DNA of 64,000 bases, taken from assembly GCF_030177895.1 (NCBI RefSeq), contig NZ_CP123448.1, forward strand, positions 434,001-498,000, given 5' to 3'. The DNA comes from Kingella negevensis. Lineage in GTDB: Bacteria > Pseudomonadota > Gammaproteobacteria > Burkholderiales > Neisseriaceae. The notes under the pieces were generated by a model. It did not search any database. It worked only from the letters and a program-made list of their open reading frames with translations, and had not been told where the DNA came from. The number at the start of each line of letters is the position of its first letter. Within the stretch, counting starts at the first letter, position 1. Of this stretch, positions 42,837 to 53,246 are shown piece by piece. The translations under genes were made by a program, and so were the position numbers.

Positions 42837-42998
42837 AAAAAGACACCTGAGTTTTATTTTTGCTATGCGCAATAATAATGCTTAGGTGTCTTTTTTTGTA
42901 GTTCGCAAATGCTAACCATGCAGCCCAAATCTGAGGGCGTGGGCAGCCGTAGGCTGCTCCGCCCTTTCCTTGTTTAAGATATAACAACTCAATCGATA

Positions 42999-43184
42999 CT
43001 ATTTTTTGTTTTTTTGGGCTGCTGCTCTTATGTAATCTTCTTCGGTTATTTTTTCTATCCCTTTCAAGATAAGTAAATTCAAAATTTCTGTTTCTTTGAA
43101 ACCTGTTTTTGTCGTAATGATTGCTCGCGTGAACTGCTCTTTTACTTTTTCCCATGTTGGGTCTTGAATATGTTTACTAGGCAT
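42999..43184 (-). CDS. Type B small regulator, copy 3
   Basis: A 61-residue charged protein (MPSKHIQDPTWEKVKEQF, then ILNLLILKGIEKITEEDY) with no similarity to the type A protein, yet in the same place, orientation and ending on the same TAG. GGAG precedes the ATG by 10 bases. The helical second half with a GF..TE.L motif resembles small ribbon-helix-helix or copy-control proteins; the function as rep repressor is inferred from position. Confidence 0.7.
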   Translation of the reverse strand: MPSKHIQDPTWEKVKEQFTRAIITTKTGFKETEILNLLILKGIEKITEEDYIRAAAQKNKK

Positions 43185-43312
43185 TTTTTGCTAACTCCGC
43201 TCTGTTTGATTTCTAAATAATATTTTTTCTGCGTTTCTGTGTAAATATTTTCTTGACAACTTAGAAACTAAGTTTGTATTATTCGCGACAAATATATTTT
43301 CTAAGAAAATAG
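43002..43312. other. Type B control cassette, copy 3
   Basis: About 311 bp found in copies 3, 4 (49118-49428) and 5 (55234-55544), replacing type A between the same two borders. Confidence 0.85.
43253..43311 (+). promoter_or_regulatory. Type B rep promoter and operators, copy 3
   Basis: TTGACA, 18 bases, TATTAT is a good sigma-70 promoter for rep. Between the hexamers lies a perfect palindrome AACTTAG-AAA-CTAAGTT (43258-43274). Downstream is a second, TATTTTCT-A-AGAAAATA (43295-43311). Same at +6116 and +12232. Confidence 0.75.
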
Positions 43313-43348
43313 TTTCATGTGAAACATTAAACAAGGCAAGGTTTAATT

Positions 43349-44290
43349 ATGGCTAGTTCTACAGCTAAACCAGCTTTTGCGCTGGTTGAGAATATTCAGT
43401 CGTTTATCAGTTATTTCGGCATTCAGAACTGTGGGTTTCTGACGCTCACTTTTTCCGATGACGTTAAATGTGTGTATGAAGCTTCTAAACGCTTTAACAG
43501 CTTCAGAACGAATTTCTTAACGAAAGTTACGCTTTCTTATATCGGGGTTTACGAACGACACAAATCAGGTCGCATTCATTTTCATTTTGTCGTGGCGTTT
43601 CCTGAGAATGTGCTTTTTGAATATCGTAACGGTGTTCAAGTGATGTTCAATCACGATGAAGTAAAACAACGTAATTACAAGAGTGCTAACAAATATCTGC
43701 GCTCTATGTGGAAACTGTTTCGTGAGTCTGTGCCTAAATATGGGTTCGGGGAACGTGGTTCGCAAATCCTTCCTATTTACAGTGAGAAAGGCATTGCGCG
43801 TTATCTTGCTAAATATCTGACTAAGGGCATGATTGATAGACAACCACGCGATAAAGGTTTTCGGTTAGTACGTTCTACTTCAGGCAAGAAGGCGTTGTTA
43901 TGGAAACAAGTTTCAGGCTCGTTTGCTTGGAATGCGGATAGTTCCAAAGAATGGCGTAAAGCGTTGGCTTTTCATATTCTTGAGAAGTCGAATATTGCAA
44001 AGTTCCGCTTAAGCCGTGTAACGGATTTTTCAAGAATGGGCGATAAATTTAAGACTGCTCTTGAGAAACTGGCTGTAATGAATAGCACGAATTACAGCAA
44101 GATAATGGGCTCGCTGTATGGCTCTAATTGGTGCTACAAACAAAAGGATTTAATTTGGGACGATTATCAGAAGTTTAAAGAAAGAATTGAACGCGGTGAA
44201 CCGTTGGTTTTCCATTACTGGGAAATGGGTTTACAGCAGTATGAGCGCGTTTCTTATGATTTTTTGACTGGTAAAGTGAGTTCTTTATGA
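43349..44290 (+). CDS. Replication initiator, copy 3
   Basis: Identical protein to copy 2; here under the type B promoter. Confidence 0.9.
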   Translation: MASSTAKPAFALVENIQSFISYFGIQNCGFLTLTFSDDVKCVYEASKRFNSFRTNFLTKVTLSYIGVYERHKSGRIHFHFVVAFPENVLFEYRNGVQVMFNHDEVKQRNYKSANKYLRSMWKLFRESVPKYGFGERGSQILPIYSEKGIARYLAKYLTKGMIDRQPRDKGFRLVRSTSGKKALLWKQVSGSFAWNADSSKEWRKALAFHILEKSNIAKFRLSRVTDFSRMGDKFKTALEKLAVMNSTNYSKIMGSLYGSNWCYKQKDLIWDDYQKFKERIERGEPLVFHYWEMGLQQYERVSYDFLTGKVSSL

Positions 44291-44377
44291 TAATTTTTTT
44301 GTGTTTTGTTTTATTTGAATATGTTTTGATTTTTTAGTTTAAGTTTTTTTTAGTTTAAGTTTAAGGATTTTTTGATT

Positions 44378-44671
44378 GTGTTTAAAGTGAATGGTTTTAT
44401 TTTGGGTGCGGACTCTTTGACTAAAGGTAAAGAAGGTAAGCATTTAGACCTTTGTGTTTTGCATTTGCTCGTCCCTTCTGTTAATGGCTTTGTGCCATAT
44501 AACTGTTTTTTCGGCGTGGCTCGTGATGCCGATGGCATTAACTCGCTCGTTCGAAATAATGGCGGTAATCCAGTTGCAGCTACTTTTGATTTTGCGTTTT
44601 CTACTTTCAACAATCAGACAAATTTCCGTTTAATGGGGTATTTGCCTGCTTCTGTTCCTGCCGCTAAGTAG
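44378..44671 (+). CDS. Probable ssDNA-binding protein, copy 3
   Basis: Identical protein to 38262. Confidence 0.6.
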   Translation: MFKVNGFILGADSLTKGKEGKHLDLCVLHLLVPSVNGFVPYNCFFGVARDADGINSLVRNNGGNPVAATFDFAFSTFNNQTNFRLMGYLPASVPAAK

Positions 44672-44867
44672 TAGAAATTAGGGGTTTTAGGCGTTTTTCC
44701 CCTGCGCTTTGCGCTCTTGCCGTAAAAAATGCCAAAAATTTGCCGCGCGGAAAGCCCGCGCCGTGTGCGGGAAACCGCGCAAAAATTTTGGGCATTTTAT
44801 GGGCTGTCGCGCTTGCCTCTGAAAGTGCGGTTTTTATCTTCAATTTTTTTGTGAAAGGTCTATGACT

Positions 44868-45098
44868 ATGAACGTAAAACAAAAACTGATTGCTGTTGCT
44901 GGTAATCAAAAAGCTAAATTGGCTGCGGTTGGTACTGCTGCCCTTGCAGTGTCTTCAGGCGCGTCGGCTGCTATTCCTCCTGAAGTAACTAAAGCGATTA
45001 CTGACGGTTTTGCCGATGCTCAACTGGTTGCTTATGCAATCTTGACTGGTTTGGCTGTTATTTACGGCATCTCTTTGGCTAAACGCTTGCTGAAATAA
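44868..45098 (+). CDS. Major coat protein, copy 3
   Basis: Identical protein to 32619. Confidence 0.9.
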   Translation: MNVKQKLIAVAGNQKAKLAAVGTAALAVSSGASAAIPPEVTKAITDGFADAQLVAYAILTGLAVIYGISLAKRLLK

Positions 45099-45116
45099 AA
45101 TAGTGGGAGTTTTTGC

Positions 45117-45401
45117 GTGGGTTATCAAGTCGGTAACACTTGCTATTCTTCTCGGGAACTTGCGGAGAATGTTTTATTTTCGCAAGTTCCGCCAAAAATT
45201 ACCGAGAGCGGAATTGTGCAAGTGAAATTTGTGAATCATCGTTGGGAATTTCAAGGGCAAGTTTTAACGTCAAATTTACCGCAATGCTCTGAGACTGAGA
45301 ACTTTAAAAACGGTTATGAATTTGCGCTGCTTTTTTTGCCAATGGTTGTTATGCTGGTTTGTATAAAATTTGTTTCTCGCCTATTTACTATCGGTCATTG
45401 A
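45117..45401 (+). CDS. Small membrane/minor virion protein, copy 3
   Basis: Identical protein to 32868. Confidence 0.7.
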   Translation: MGYQVGNTCYSSRELAENVLFSQVPPKITESGIVQVKFVNHRWEFQGQVLTSNLPQCSETENFKNGYEFALLFLPMVVMLVCIKFVSRLFTIGH

Positions 45402-45437
45402 AATGTTTGATTTCTATTTTTTTTCAGGGGTCGCACA

Positions 45438-46814
45438 ATGCGCTATTCTAATTTACTTCTTGTTGCGGCTTTAATGCCGCTTTTTTTATTCCGTCCTGCT
45501 TATTCTTTTGTTCCTGCTGTTCCTCTTCCTCCTGTTCCTGTTGTTCCTGCTCCTATAGGTGGTGGGGTGATTCCTGGAGATATTATTCCAGGTTCCTCTG
45601 GTTCTGGTGGTAAATCAGATATTTCTCTAGATTGTTATTTAAATCTTACTTGTGCGGTTGTTGACTCTGTTAGAAATGCAATGCGCGGTTCTAATAGTTC
45701 AGATAGCTCTAATAATTCAGTTGGTTCGGGTTCTGCTAATTCGAGCGGTTCTAACAATTCAGGAGGTTCTACACCTCCGCCATCTACGGGTAATGGTTCG
45801 GGTACTAATGGCGGTTCAGGTAGTAGCGGTTCGGTTGATGCTACTGCTTCGGCTGCAATTATTGCGTGGCGTGATAAATGGGTACACATTTTTAATAGTA
45901 TGAATGAAGAAGCTAAATCAATTAAAGACGGTCTGGCAAGAGATTTGGTTTGGTGTGCTAATGTTTATCAGTACGGTTCTGATGCTCATGCTGAATGTTC
46001 TGAATATAAACGTAAGCTTGCTAATGATGAGTTAGAGCGTTTGCGACAGAGAATAGATAAAGCTAAGGAACTTAAAGACAAGGAGTTTCAAGAGTTGCAA
46101 AAGAAATTAAATGTTAATGTCTCGGTCGGAACGCCGAATGTAAATGTTACTGGCGGTGGCGTGGCTGCTGGCGTGGCTAATGGTGGTAATAATCAGGCTT
46201 GTAAAATTAATGGCGTGTGGATGCCGTGTAGCGGTGTTGGTACAAGTAATAATCCCGATTTAAGCGGTTTGGGTTCGGGGGTTGAAGGCATTGCTGGTAC
46301 AGGTTCTAACTCATCTGCTGGTTCTAATGCTGGTTCTAATACGAATGTTAATAACAATACTGCAACTAACACAAATACTAATACAAATATTAGTAATTCT
46401 AGTGCTTCAACGAATAGCAGTGTTCATTCTACAGCTTCAAATTCTACAGTAAATAATATTACAAATAACTACGGCATTCAGGAATTGCCTAAGACAGAAA
46501 GCATGTCTGATTTTTGTAAGGCTCACCCTAATTCTGGTTCTTGTGTTGAATGGTCTGATGATGGGTTAAAAAGTGCCTCTGCTGCTTCTTCAACTTCTCT
46601 TCAGTCTAAGGTCATTAATATTCGTCCGAGTGGATTTTTTACTGGCTCTATCAGATATGGTTGTCCTAAGCCTGAAGAGGTAAAAATGAGGGTAGGTAAT
46701 TTCTCTTTAGCTTATGACGGTCTTTGTGAGTTTGCTAGTCGTATTTCTCCCTTTGTGATTATTACTTTTTATATTCTGACTGCGTTTTCTGTTTTGAAAT
46801 TTGTGAGGAGATAA
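45438..46814 (+). CDS. TspB-like adsorption protein, copy 3
   Basis: Identical protein to 33189. Confidence 0.82.
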   Translation: MRYSNLLLVAALMPLFLFRPAYSFVPAVPLPPVPVVPAPIGGGVIPGDIIPGSSGSGGKSDISLDCYLNLTCAVVDSVRNAMRGSNSSDSSNNSVGSGSANSSGSNNSGGSTPPPSTGNGSGTNGGSGSSGSVDATASAAIIAWRDKWVHIFNSMNEEAKSIKDGLARDLVWCANVYQYGSDAHAECSEYKRKLANDELERLRQRIDKAKELKDKEFQELQKKLNVNVSVGTPNVNVTGGGVAAGVANGGNNQACKINGVWMPCSGVGTSNNPDLSGLGSGVEGIAGTGSNSSAGSNAGSNTNVNNNTATNTNTNTNISNSSASTNSSVHSTASNSTVNNITNNYGIQELPKTESMSDFCKAHPNSGSCVEWSDDGLKSASAASSTSLQSKVINIRPSGFFTGSIRYGCPKPEEVKMRVGNFSLAYDGLCEFASRISPFVIITFYILTAFSVLKFVRR

Positions 46815-46818
46815 AACC

Positions 46819-47130
46819 ATGGCTTTGCCTCTTATTCCGATTATTTCGACGGCTATTGTTACAGCTTTGACTTCATCTGTCGGCAAATTAGCTATTCAGG
46901 CTTTAACATCTATTGGGTTCGGTTATGTTATGTATCAAGGTTTTGATGTTTTAATGATTGAGCTGAATGCCAGGGTTTCGAAAGGATTGAGTGATATTCC
47001 GTATAGCTTATTAGCTTTGTTGAGCATAAGCGGTTTTTTGGACGGTATTCAAATTATGCTGGGTGGCATGGGTGTTGCGGTGTCTTTGATGATTACGCAA
47101 AGAATGGCGTTTTTCGGAGTGGATAAATGA
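46819..47130 (+). CDS. DUF2523-like minor coat protein, copy 3
   Basis: Identical protein to 34570. Confidence 0.85.
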   Translation: MALPLIPIISTAIVTALTSSVGKLAIQALTSIGFGYVMYQGFDVLMIELNARVSKGLSDIPYSLLALLSISGFLDGIQIMLGGMGVAVSLMITQRMAFFGVDK

Positions 47131-48167
47131 TTTATTTAATTACTGGCGGCATGGGTACGGGTAAGACTTCTTTAGCCGTTGAAATGATTTTAAATAATTA
47201 TGAAGGATTGTTTAAAATTGAGAGTGAAGATGGTACGCTCATAGACCGCCCTCTATACTTCTGTCATATCGATGGATTAGATGAACAGAAATTTAAAGCG
47301 CACAGAATTACTGAACAAGAAATACAGTCTGCGCCGTTGAATGAAATTTTGCCTGAGGGTTCTGTACTATTGATTGATGAATGTGATTACACTTATCCGC
47401 TCCGCTCTTCAGCTCGTGCCGTTCCGCCTTATATTCAGACATTAAAAGAATTGCGACACGATGGGTTTACTCTCATTCTTATGACGCAGCATCCTAGTAT
47501 GGTGGATAAATATATTAGACAGCTCGTTAATAAGCACATTCATCTTGAGCGCAAAGCGGTTGGTACTAAACGCTATGAGTGGTATCACTGCGAAGAGAAT
47601 TTAAATGTAACTACATTCGCTTCGTCTATTGAGCAATTTTATAAACCATCTGCCGAAGCACAAAAATATTTTAAATCCGCTTCTAAACACGTGAAGTTTA
47701 AAAAAAAGCTACCTTGGGTTTTGAAGCTATTGCCAGTCGGAGCTCTGGTGCTTGTCTTTTTGGTGTTTCGAATTATTAACGGTTGGCAGAATAAGGCTGA
47801 TACGCTGAAGGGGGCTATAGCAGCAACTGAAACAACAATCAGTCCAAAGACTGAGCCGTCCGCGTCCTCGCCTGTTTCAGCCCTTGATTTCAAGGGGGGA
47901 ACTAGAGGAACGGAAGGACATGCTTCGGAGGTGCTTGGGGTTGCGGTTGCTGACTATGTCCCGCGTATCCCGTCTTTGCCTGAAACTAAACCAATCTATG
48001 ATAGGTTAAGAAGACCTGTGAATATGGAAACAGTAGCAGGTTGCGTTAAAAGCAAAAATAGCTGTAATTGTTACACCGAACAGGCGACTAAAGTTTTTGT
48101 AAGTAAGGAAATGTGTGCTTACTGGGCTGAGAACGGAATATTCCAAATTTATAAAAAACATGGATAA
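47127..48167 (+). CDS. Zot-type assembly ATPase, copy 3
   Basis: Identical protein to 34878; overlapping short frame at 48160-48219. Confidence 0.92.
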   Translation: MIYLITGGMGTGKTSLAVEMILNNYEGLFKIESEDGTLIDRPLYFCHIDGLDEQKFKAHRITEQEIQSAPLNEILPEGSVLLIDECDYTYPLRSSARAVPPYIQTLKELRHDGFTLILMTQHPSMVDKYIRQLVNKHIHLERKAVGTKRYEWYHCEENLNVTTFASSIEQFYKPSAEAQKYFKSASKHVKFKKKLPWVLKLLPVGALVLVFLVFRIINGWQNKADTLKGAIAATETTISPKTEPSASSPVSALDFKGGTRGTEGHASEVLGVAVADYVPRIPSLPETKPIYDRLRRPVNMETVAGCVKSKNSCNCYTEQATKVFVSKEMCAYWAENGIFQIYKKHG

Positions 48168-48286
48168 CACGCAAGTAGCACAATCTGCTGCCCCTGTTGC
48201 CTCTGTATCAGGACAATAGATTTGAAGCGTGGGGTTCAAAAAAAGACCCAGCCCAAGCGGGGCTTTTTTTGTTTACCTGAGCGGAG

Positions 48287-48487
48287 AACGGTTTTTTTAT
48301 TTGTCGTATCAGTCCAATGAGTTTTCGCTTAGGGGTTATGCGTTCGTAATCGCAAAAAAGTGAGCACAGTCAAGGTCGCTGTGGCGTTCATTTTAACCTT
48401 GACTGTGCTCACTTTTTTGTGATTTCGTGTAGCATAATTCCTAAGCGGAAACTTGTTGGAATGATAGACAAATAAAAAAAAACCGTT
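48287..48487. repeat. 201-bp near-palindrome, copy 3
   Basis: Same structure as at 36038. Confidence 0.85.
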
Positions 48488-48616
48488 CGTAGCGGTTCGC
48501 TTCGGTAGCTTGATTTTCTTCTCATAAATACTCATCATAAATGCTCATTATTGGAACTTAACAAATATTACAAATTATTGAAATTTACCTGCTCTTTCCC
48601 TAAAAATTTTGGTATT

Positions 48617-48952
48617 TTAACGATTTCTATATTTGTAGTATTTGCGTGTGAAACAACGCGCATTCATCCGCTCAGTTGCATTGCAAACAGTCGCAACCCA
48701 GTAAATTTGTTTGATGATTTCCTGCTCGCTTGGTTTGGCGCGTGGATACTCAAGAGATAAGATGATTTCCAGTGGGTGGCAATAACAAAGCTCTGCTATT
48801 TCAAGACACTTAGCTACAGGTAGTCTTAAACGCTCTTTTCTGTACTGCGAGATTGTTGCGGTGGTAACTTGCCAATATTTTGCCAGTTGATAATCACTTT
48901 TGAAGTTTTTACGTTTCTTGAACGTGTCTAGCCAGTTGTTTATGTTTTGCAT
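48617..48952 (-). CDS. Phage HTH regulator, copy 4
   Basis: Identical protein to copies 2 and 3. Confidence 0.8.
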   Translation of the reverse strand: MQNINNWLDTFKKRKNFKSDYQLAKYWQVTTATISQYRKERLRLPVAKCLEIAELCYCHPLEIILSLEYPRAKPSEQEIIKQIYWVATVCNATERMNARCFTRKYYKYRNR

Positions 48953-49114
48953 AAAAAGACACCTGAGTTTTATTTTTGCTATGCGCAATAATAATGCTTA
49001 GGTGTCTTTTTTTGTAGTTCGCAAATGCTAACCATGCAGCCCAAATCTGAGGGCGTGGGCAGCCGTAGGCTGCTCCGCCCTTTCCTTGTTTAAGATATAA
49101 CAACTCAATCGATA

Positions 49115-49300
49115 CTATTTTTTGTTTTTTTGGGCTGCTGCTCTTATGTAATCTTCTTCGGTTATTTTTTCTATCCCTTTCAAGATAAGTAAATTCAAAA
49201 TTTCTGTTTCTTTGAAACCTGTTTTTGTCGTAATGATTGCTCGCGTGAACTGCTCTTTTACTTTTTCCCATGTTGGGTCTTGAATATGTTTACTAGGCAT
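49115..49300 (-). CDS. Type B small regulator, copy 4
   Basis: Identical protein to 42999. Confidence 0.7.
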   Translation of the reverse strand: MPSKHIQDPTWEKVKEQFTRAIITTKTGFKETEILNLLILKGIEKITEEDYIRAAAQKNKK

Positions 49301-49464
49301 TTTTTGCTAACTCCGCTCTGTTTGATTTCTAAATAATATTTTTTCTGCGTTTCTGTGTAAATATTTTCTTGACAACTTAGAAACTAAGTTTGTATTATTC
49401 GCGACAAATATATTTTCTAAGAAAATAGTTTCATGTGAAACATTAAACAAGGCAAGGTTTAATT

Positions 49465-50406
49465 ATGGCTAGTTCTACAGCTAAACCAGCTTTTGCGCTG
49501 GTTGAGAATATTCAGTCGTTTATCAGTTATTTCGGCATTCAGAACTGTGGGTTTCTGACGCTCACTTTTTCCGATGACGTTAAATGTGTGTATGAAGCTT
49601 CTAAACGCTTTAACAGCTTCAGAACGAATTTCTTAACGAAAGTTACGCTTTCTTATATCGGGGTTTACGAACGACACAAATCAGGTCGCATTCATTTTCA
49701 TTTTGTCGTGGCGTTTCCTGAGAATGTGCTTTTTGAATATCGTAACGGTGTTCAAGTGATGTTCAATCACGATGAAGTAAAACAACGTAATTACAAGAGT
49801 GCTAACAAATATCTGCGCTCTATGTGGAAACTGTTTCGTGAGTCTGTGCCTAAATATGGGTTCGGGGAACGTGGTTCGCAAATCCTTCCTATTTACAGTG
49901 AGAAAGGCATTGCGCGTTATCTTGCTAAATATCTGACTAAGGGCATGATTGATAGACAACCACGCGATAAAGGTTTTCGGTTAGTACGTTCTACTTCAGG
50001 CAAGAAGGCGTTGTTATGGAAACAAGTTTCAGGCTCGTTTGCTTGGAATGCGGATAGTTCCAAAGAATGGCGTAAAGCGTTGGCTTTTCATATTCTTGAG
50101 AAGTCGAATATTGCAAAGTTCCGCTTAAGCCGTGTAACGGATTTTTCAAGAATGGGCGATAAATTTAAGACTGCTCTTGAGAAACTGGCTGTAATGAATA
50201 GCACGAATTACAGCAAGATAATGGGCTCGCTGTATGGCTCTAATTGGTGCTACAAACAAAAGGATTTAATTTGGGACGATTATCAGAAGTTTAAAGAAAG
50301 AATTGAACGCGGTGAACCGTTGGTTTTCCATTACTGGGAAATGGGTTTACAGCAGTATGAGCGCGTTTCTTATGATTTTTTGACTGGTAAAGTGAGTTCT
50401 TTATGA
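49465..50406 (+). CDS. Replication initiator, copy 4
   Basis: Identical protein to copy 2. Confidence 0.9.
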   Translation: MASSTAKPAFALVENIQSFISYFGIQNCGFLTLTFSDDVKCVYEASKRFNSFRTNFLTKVTLSYIGVYERHKSGRIHFHFVVAFPENVLFEYRNGVQVMFNHDEVKQRNYKSANKYLRSMWKLFRESVPKYGFGERGSQILPIYSEKGIARYLAKYLTKGMIDRQPRDKGFRLVRSTSGKKALLWKQVSGSFAWNADSSKEWRKALAFHILEKSNIAKFRLSRVTDFSRMGDKFKTALEKLAVMNSTNYSKIMGSLYGSNWCYKQKDLIWDDYQKFKERIERGEPLVFHYWEMGLQQYERVSYDFLTGKVSSL

Positions 50407-50493
50407 TAATTTTTTTGTGTTTTGTTTTATTTGAATATGTTTTGATTTTTTAGTTTAAGTTTTTTTTAGTTTAAGTTTAAGGATTTTTTGATT

Positions 50494-50787
50494 GTGTTTA
50501 AAGTGAATGGTTTTATTTTGGGTGCGGACTCTTTGACTAAAGGTAAAGAAGGTAAGCATTTAGACCTTTGTGTTTTGCATTTGCTCGTCCCTTCTGTTAA
50601 TGGCTTTGTGCCATATAACTGTTTTTTCGGCGTGGCTCGTGATGCCGATGGCATTAACTCGCTCGTTCGAAATAATGGCGGTAATCCAGTTGCAGCTACT
50701 TTTGATTTTGCGTTTTCTACTTTCAACAATCAGACAAATTTCCGTTTAATGGGGTATTTGCCTGCTTCTGTTCCTGCCGCTAAGTAG
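50494..50787 (+). CDS. Probable ssDNA-binding protein, copy 4
   Basis: Identical protein to 38262. Confidence 0.6.
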   Translation: MFKVNGFILGADSLTKGKEGKHLDLCVLHLLVPSVNGFVPYNCFFGVARDADGINSLVRNNGGNPVAATFDFAFSTFNNQTNFRLMGYLPASVPAAK

Positions 50788-50983
50788 TAGAAATTAGGGG
50801 TTTTAGGCGTTTTTCCCCTGCGCTTTGCGCTCTTGCCGTAAAAAATGCCAAAAATTTGCCGCGCGGAAAGCCCGCGCCGTGTGCGGGAAACCGCGCAAAA
50901 ATTTTGGGCATTTTATGGGCTGTCGCGCTTGCCTCTGAAAGTGCGGTTTTTATCTTCAATTTTTTTGTGAAAGGTCTATGACT

Positions 50984-51214
50984 ATGAACGTAAAACAAAA
51001 ACTGATTGCTGTTGCTGGTAATCAAAAAGCTAAATTGGCTGCGGTTGGTACTGCTGCCCTTGCAGTGTCTTCAGGCGCGTCGGCTGCTATTCCTCCTGAA
51101 GTAACTAAAGCGATTACTGACGGTTTTGCCGATGCTCAACTGGTTGCTTATGCAATCTTGACTGGTTTGGCTGTTATTTACGGCATCTCTTTGGCTAAAC
51201 GCTTGCTGAAATAA
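50984..51214 (+). CDS. Major coat protein, copy 4
   Basis: Identical protein to 32619. Confidence 0.9.
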   Translation: MNVKQKLIAVAGNQKAKLAAVGTAALAVSSGASAAIPPEVTKAITDGFADAQLVAYAILTGLAVIYGISLAKRLLK

Positions 51215-51232
51215 AATAGTGGGAGTTTTTGC

Positions 51233-51517
51233 GTGGGTTATCAAGTCGGTAACACTTGCTATTCTTCTCGGGAACTTGCGGAGAATGTTTTATTTTCGCA
51301 AGTTCCGCCAAAAATTACCGAGAGCGGAATTGTGCAAGTGAAATTTGTGAATCATCGTTGGGAATTTCAAGGGCAAGTTTTAACGTCAAATTTACCGCAA
51401 TGCTCTGAGACTGAGAACTTTAAAAACGGTTATGAATTTGCGCTGCTTTTTTTGCCAATGGTTGTTATGCTGGTTTGTATAAAATTTGTTTCTCGCCTAT
51501 TTACTATCGGTCATTGA
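51233..51517 (+). CDS. Small membrane/minor virion protein, copy 4
   Basis: Identical protein to 32868. Confidence 0.7.
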   Translation: MGYQVGNTCYSSRELAENVLFSQVPPKITESGIVQVKFVNHRWEFQGQVLTSNLPQCSETENFKNGYEFALLFLPMVVMLVCIKFVSRLFTIGH

Positions 51518-51553
51518 AATGTTTGATTTCTATTTTTTTTCAGGGGTCGCACA

Positions 51554-52930
51554 ATGCGCTATTCTAATTTACTTCTTGTTGCGGCTTTAATGCCGCTTTT
51601 TTTATTCCGTCCTGCTTATTCTTTTGTTCCTGCTGTTCCTCTTCCTCCTGTTCCTGTTGTTCCTGCTCCTATAGGTGGTGGGGTGATTCCTGGAGATATT
51701 ATTCCAGGTTCCTCTGGTTCTGGTGGTAAATCAGATATTTCTCTAGATTGTTATTTAAATCTTACTTGTGCGGTTGTTGACTCTGTTAGAAATGCAATGC
51801 GCGGTTCTAATAGTTCAGATAGCTCTAATAATTCAGTTGGTTCGGGTTCTGCTAATTCGAGCGGTTCTAACAATTCAGGAGGTTCTACACCTCCGCCATC
51901 TACGGGTAATGGTTCGGGTACTAATGGCGGTTCAGGTAGTAGCGGTTCGGTTGATGCTACTGCTTCGGCTGCAATTATTGCGTGGCGTGATAAATGGGTA
52001 CACATTTTTAATAGTATGAATGAAGAAGCTAAATCAATTAAAGACGGTCTGGCAAGAGATTTGGTTTGGTGTGCTAATGTTTATCAGTACGGTTCTGATG
52101 CTCATGCTGAATGTTCTGAATATAAACGTAAGCTTGCTAATGATGAGTTAGAGCGTTTGCGACAGAGAATAGATAAAGCTAAGGAACTTAAAGACAAGGA
52201 GTTTCAAGAGTTGCAAAAGAAATTAAATGTTAATGTCTCGGTCGGAACGCCGAATGTAAATGTTACTGGCGGTGGCGTGGCTGCTGGCGTGGCTAATGGT
52301 GGTAATAATCAGGCTTGTAAAATTAATGGCGTGTGGATGCCGTGTAGCGGTGTTGGTACAAGTAATAATCCCGATTTAAGCGGTTTGGGTTCGGGGGTTG
52401 AAGGCATTGCTGGTACAGGTTCTAACTCATCTGCTGGTTCTAATGCTGGTTCTAATACGAATGTTAATAACAATACTGCAACTAACACAAATACTAATAC
52501 AAATATTAGTAATTCTAGTGCTTCAACGAATAGCAGTGTTCATTCTACAGCTTCAAATTCTACAGTAAATAATATTACAAATAACTACGGCATTCAGGAA
52601 TTGCCTAAGACAGAAAGCATGTCTGATTTTTGTAAGGCTCACCCTAATTCTGGTTCTTGTGTTGAATGGTCTGATGATGGGTTAAAAAGTGCCTCTGCTG
52701 CTTCTTCAACTTCTCTTCAGTCTAAGGTCATTAATATTCGTCCGAGTGGATTTTTTACTGGCTCTATCAGATATGGTTGTCCTAAGCCTGAAGAGGTAAA
52801 AATGAGGGTAGGTAATTTCTCTTTAGCTTATGACGGTCTTTGTGAGTTTGCTAGTCGTATTTCTCCCTTTGTGATTATTACTTTTTATATTCTGACTGCG
52901 TTTTCTGTTTTGAAATTTGTGAGGAGATAA
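51554..52930 (+). CDS. TspB-like adsorption protein, copy 4
   Basis: Identical protein to 33189. Confidence 0.82.
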   Translation: MRYSNLLLVAALMPLFLFRPAYSFVPAVPLPPVPVVPAPIGGGVIPGDIIPGSSGSGGKSDISLDCYLNLTCAVVDSVRNAMRGSNSSDSSNNSVGSGSANSSGSNNSGGSTPPPSTGNGSGTNGGSGSSGSVDATASAAIIAWRDKWVHIFNSMNEEAKSIKDGLARDLVWCANVYQYGSDAHAECSEYKRKLANDELERLRQRIDKAKELKDKEFQELQKKLNVNVSVGTPNVNVTGGGVAAGVANGGNNQACKINGVWMPCSGVGTSNNPDLSGLGSGVEGIAGTGSNSSAGSNAGSNTNVNNNTATNTNTNTNISNSSASTNSSVHSTASNSTVNNITNNYGIQELPKTESMSDFCKAHPNSGSCVEWSDDGLKSASAASSTSLQSKVINIRPSGFFTGSIRYGCPKPEEVKMRVGNFSLAYDGLCEFASRISPFVIITFYILTAFSVLKFVRR

Positions 52931-52934
52931 AACC

Positions 52935-53246
52935 ATGGCTTTGCCTCTTATTCCGATTATTTCGACGGCTATTGTTACAGCTTTGACTTCATCTGTCGGC
53001 AAATTAGCTATTCAGGCTTTAACATCTATTGGGTTCGGTTATGTTATGTATCAAGGTTTTGATGTTTTAATGATTGAGCTGAATGCCAGGGTTTCGAAAG
53101 GATTGAGTGATATTCCGTATAGCTTATTAGCTTTGTTGAGCATAAGCGGTTTTTTGGACGGTATTCAAATTATGCTGGGTGGCATGGGTGTTGCGGTGTC
53201 TTTGATGATTACGCAAAGAATGGCGTTTTTCGGAGTGGATAAATGA
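52935..53246 (+). CDS. DUF2523-like minor coat protein, copy 4
   Basis: Identical protein to 34570. Confidence 0.85.
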   Translation: MALPLIPIISTAIVTALTSSVGKLAIQALTSIGFGYVMYQGFDVLMIELNARVSKGLSDIPYSLLALLSISGFLDGIQIMLGGMGVAVSLMITQRMAFFGVDK

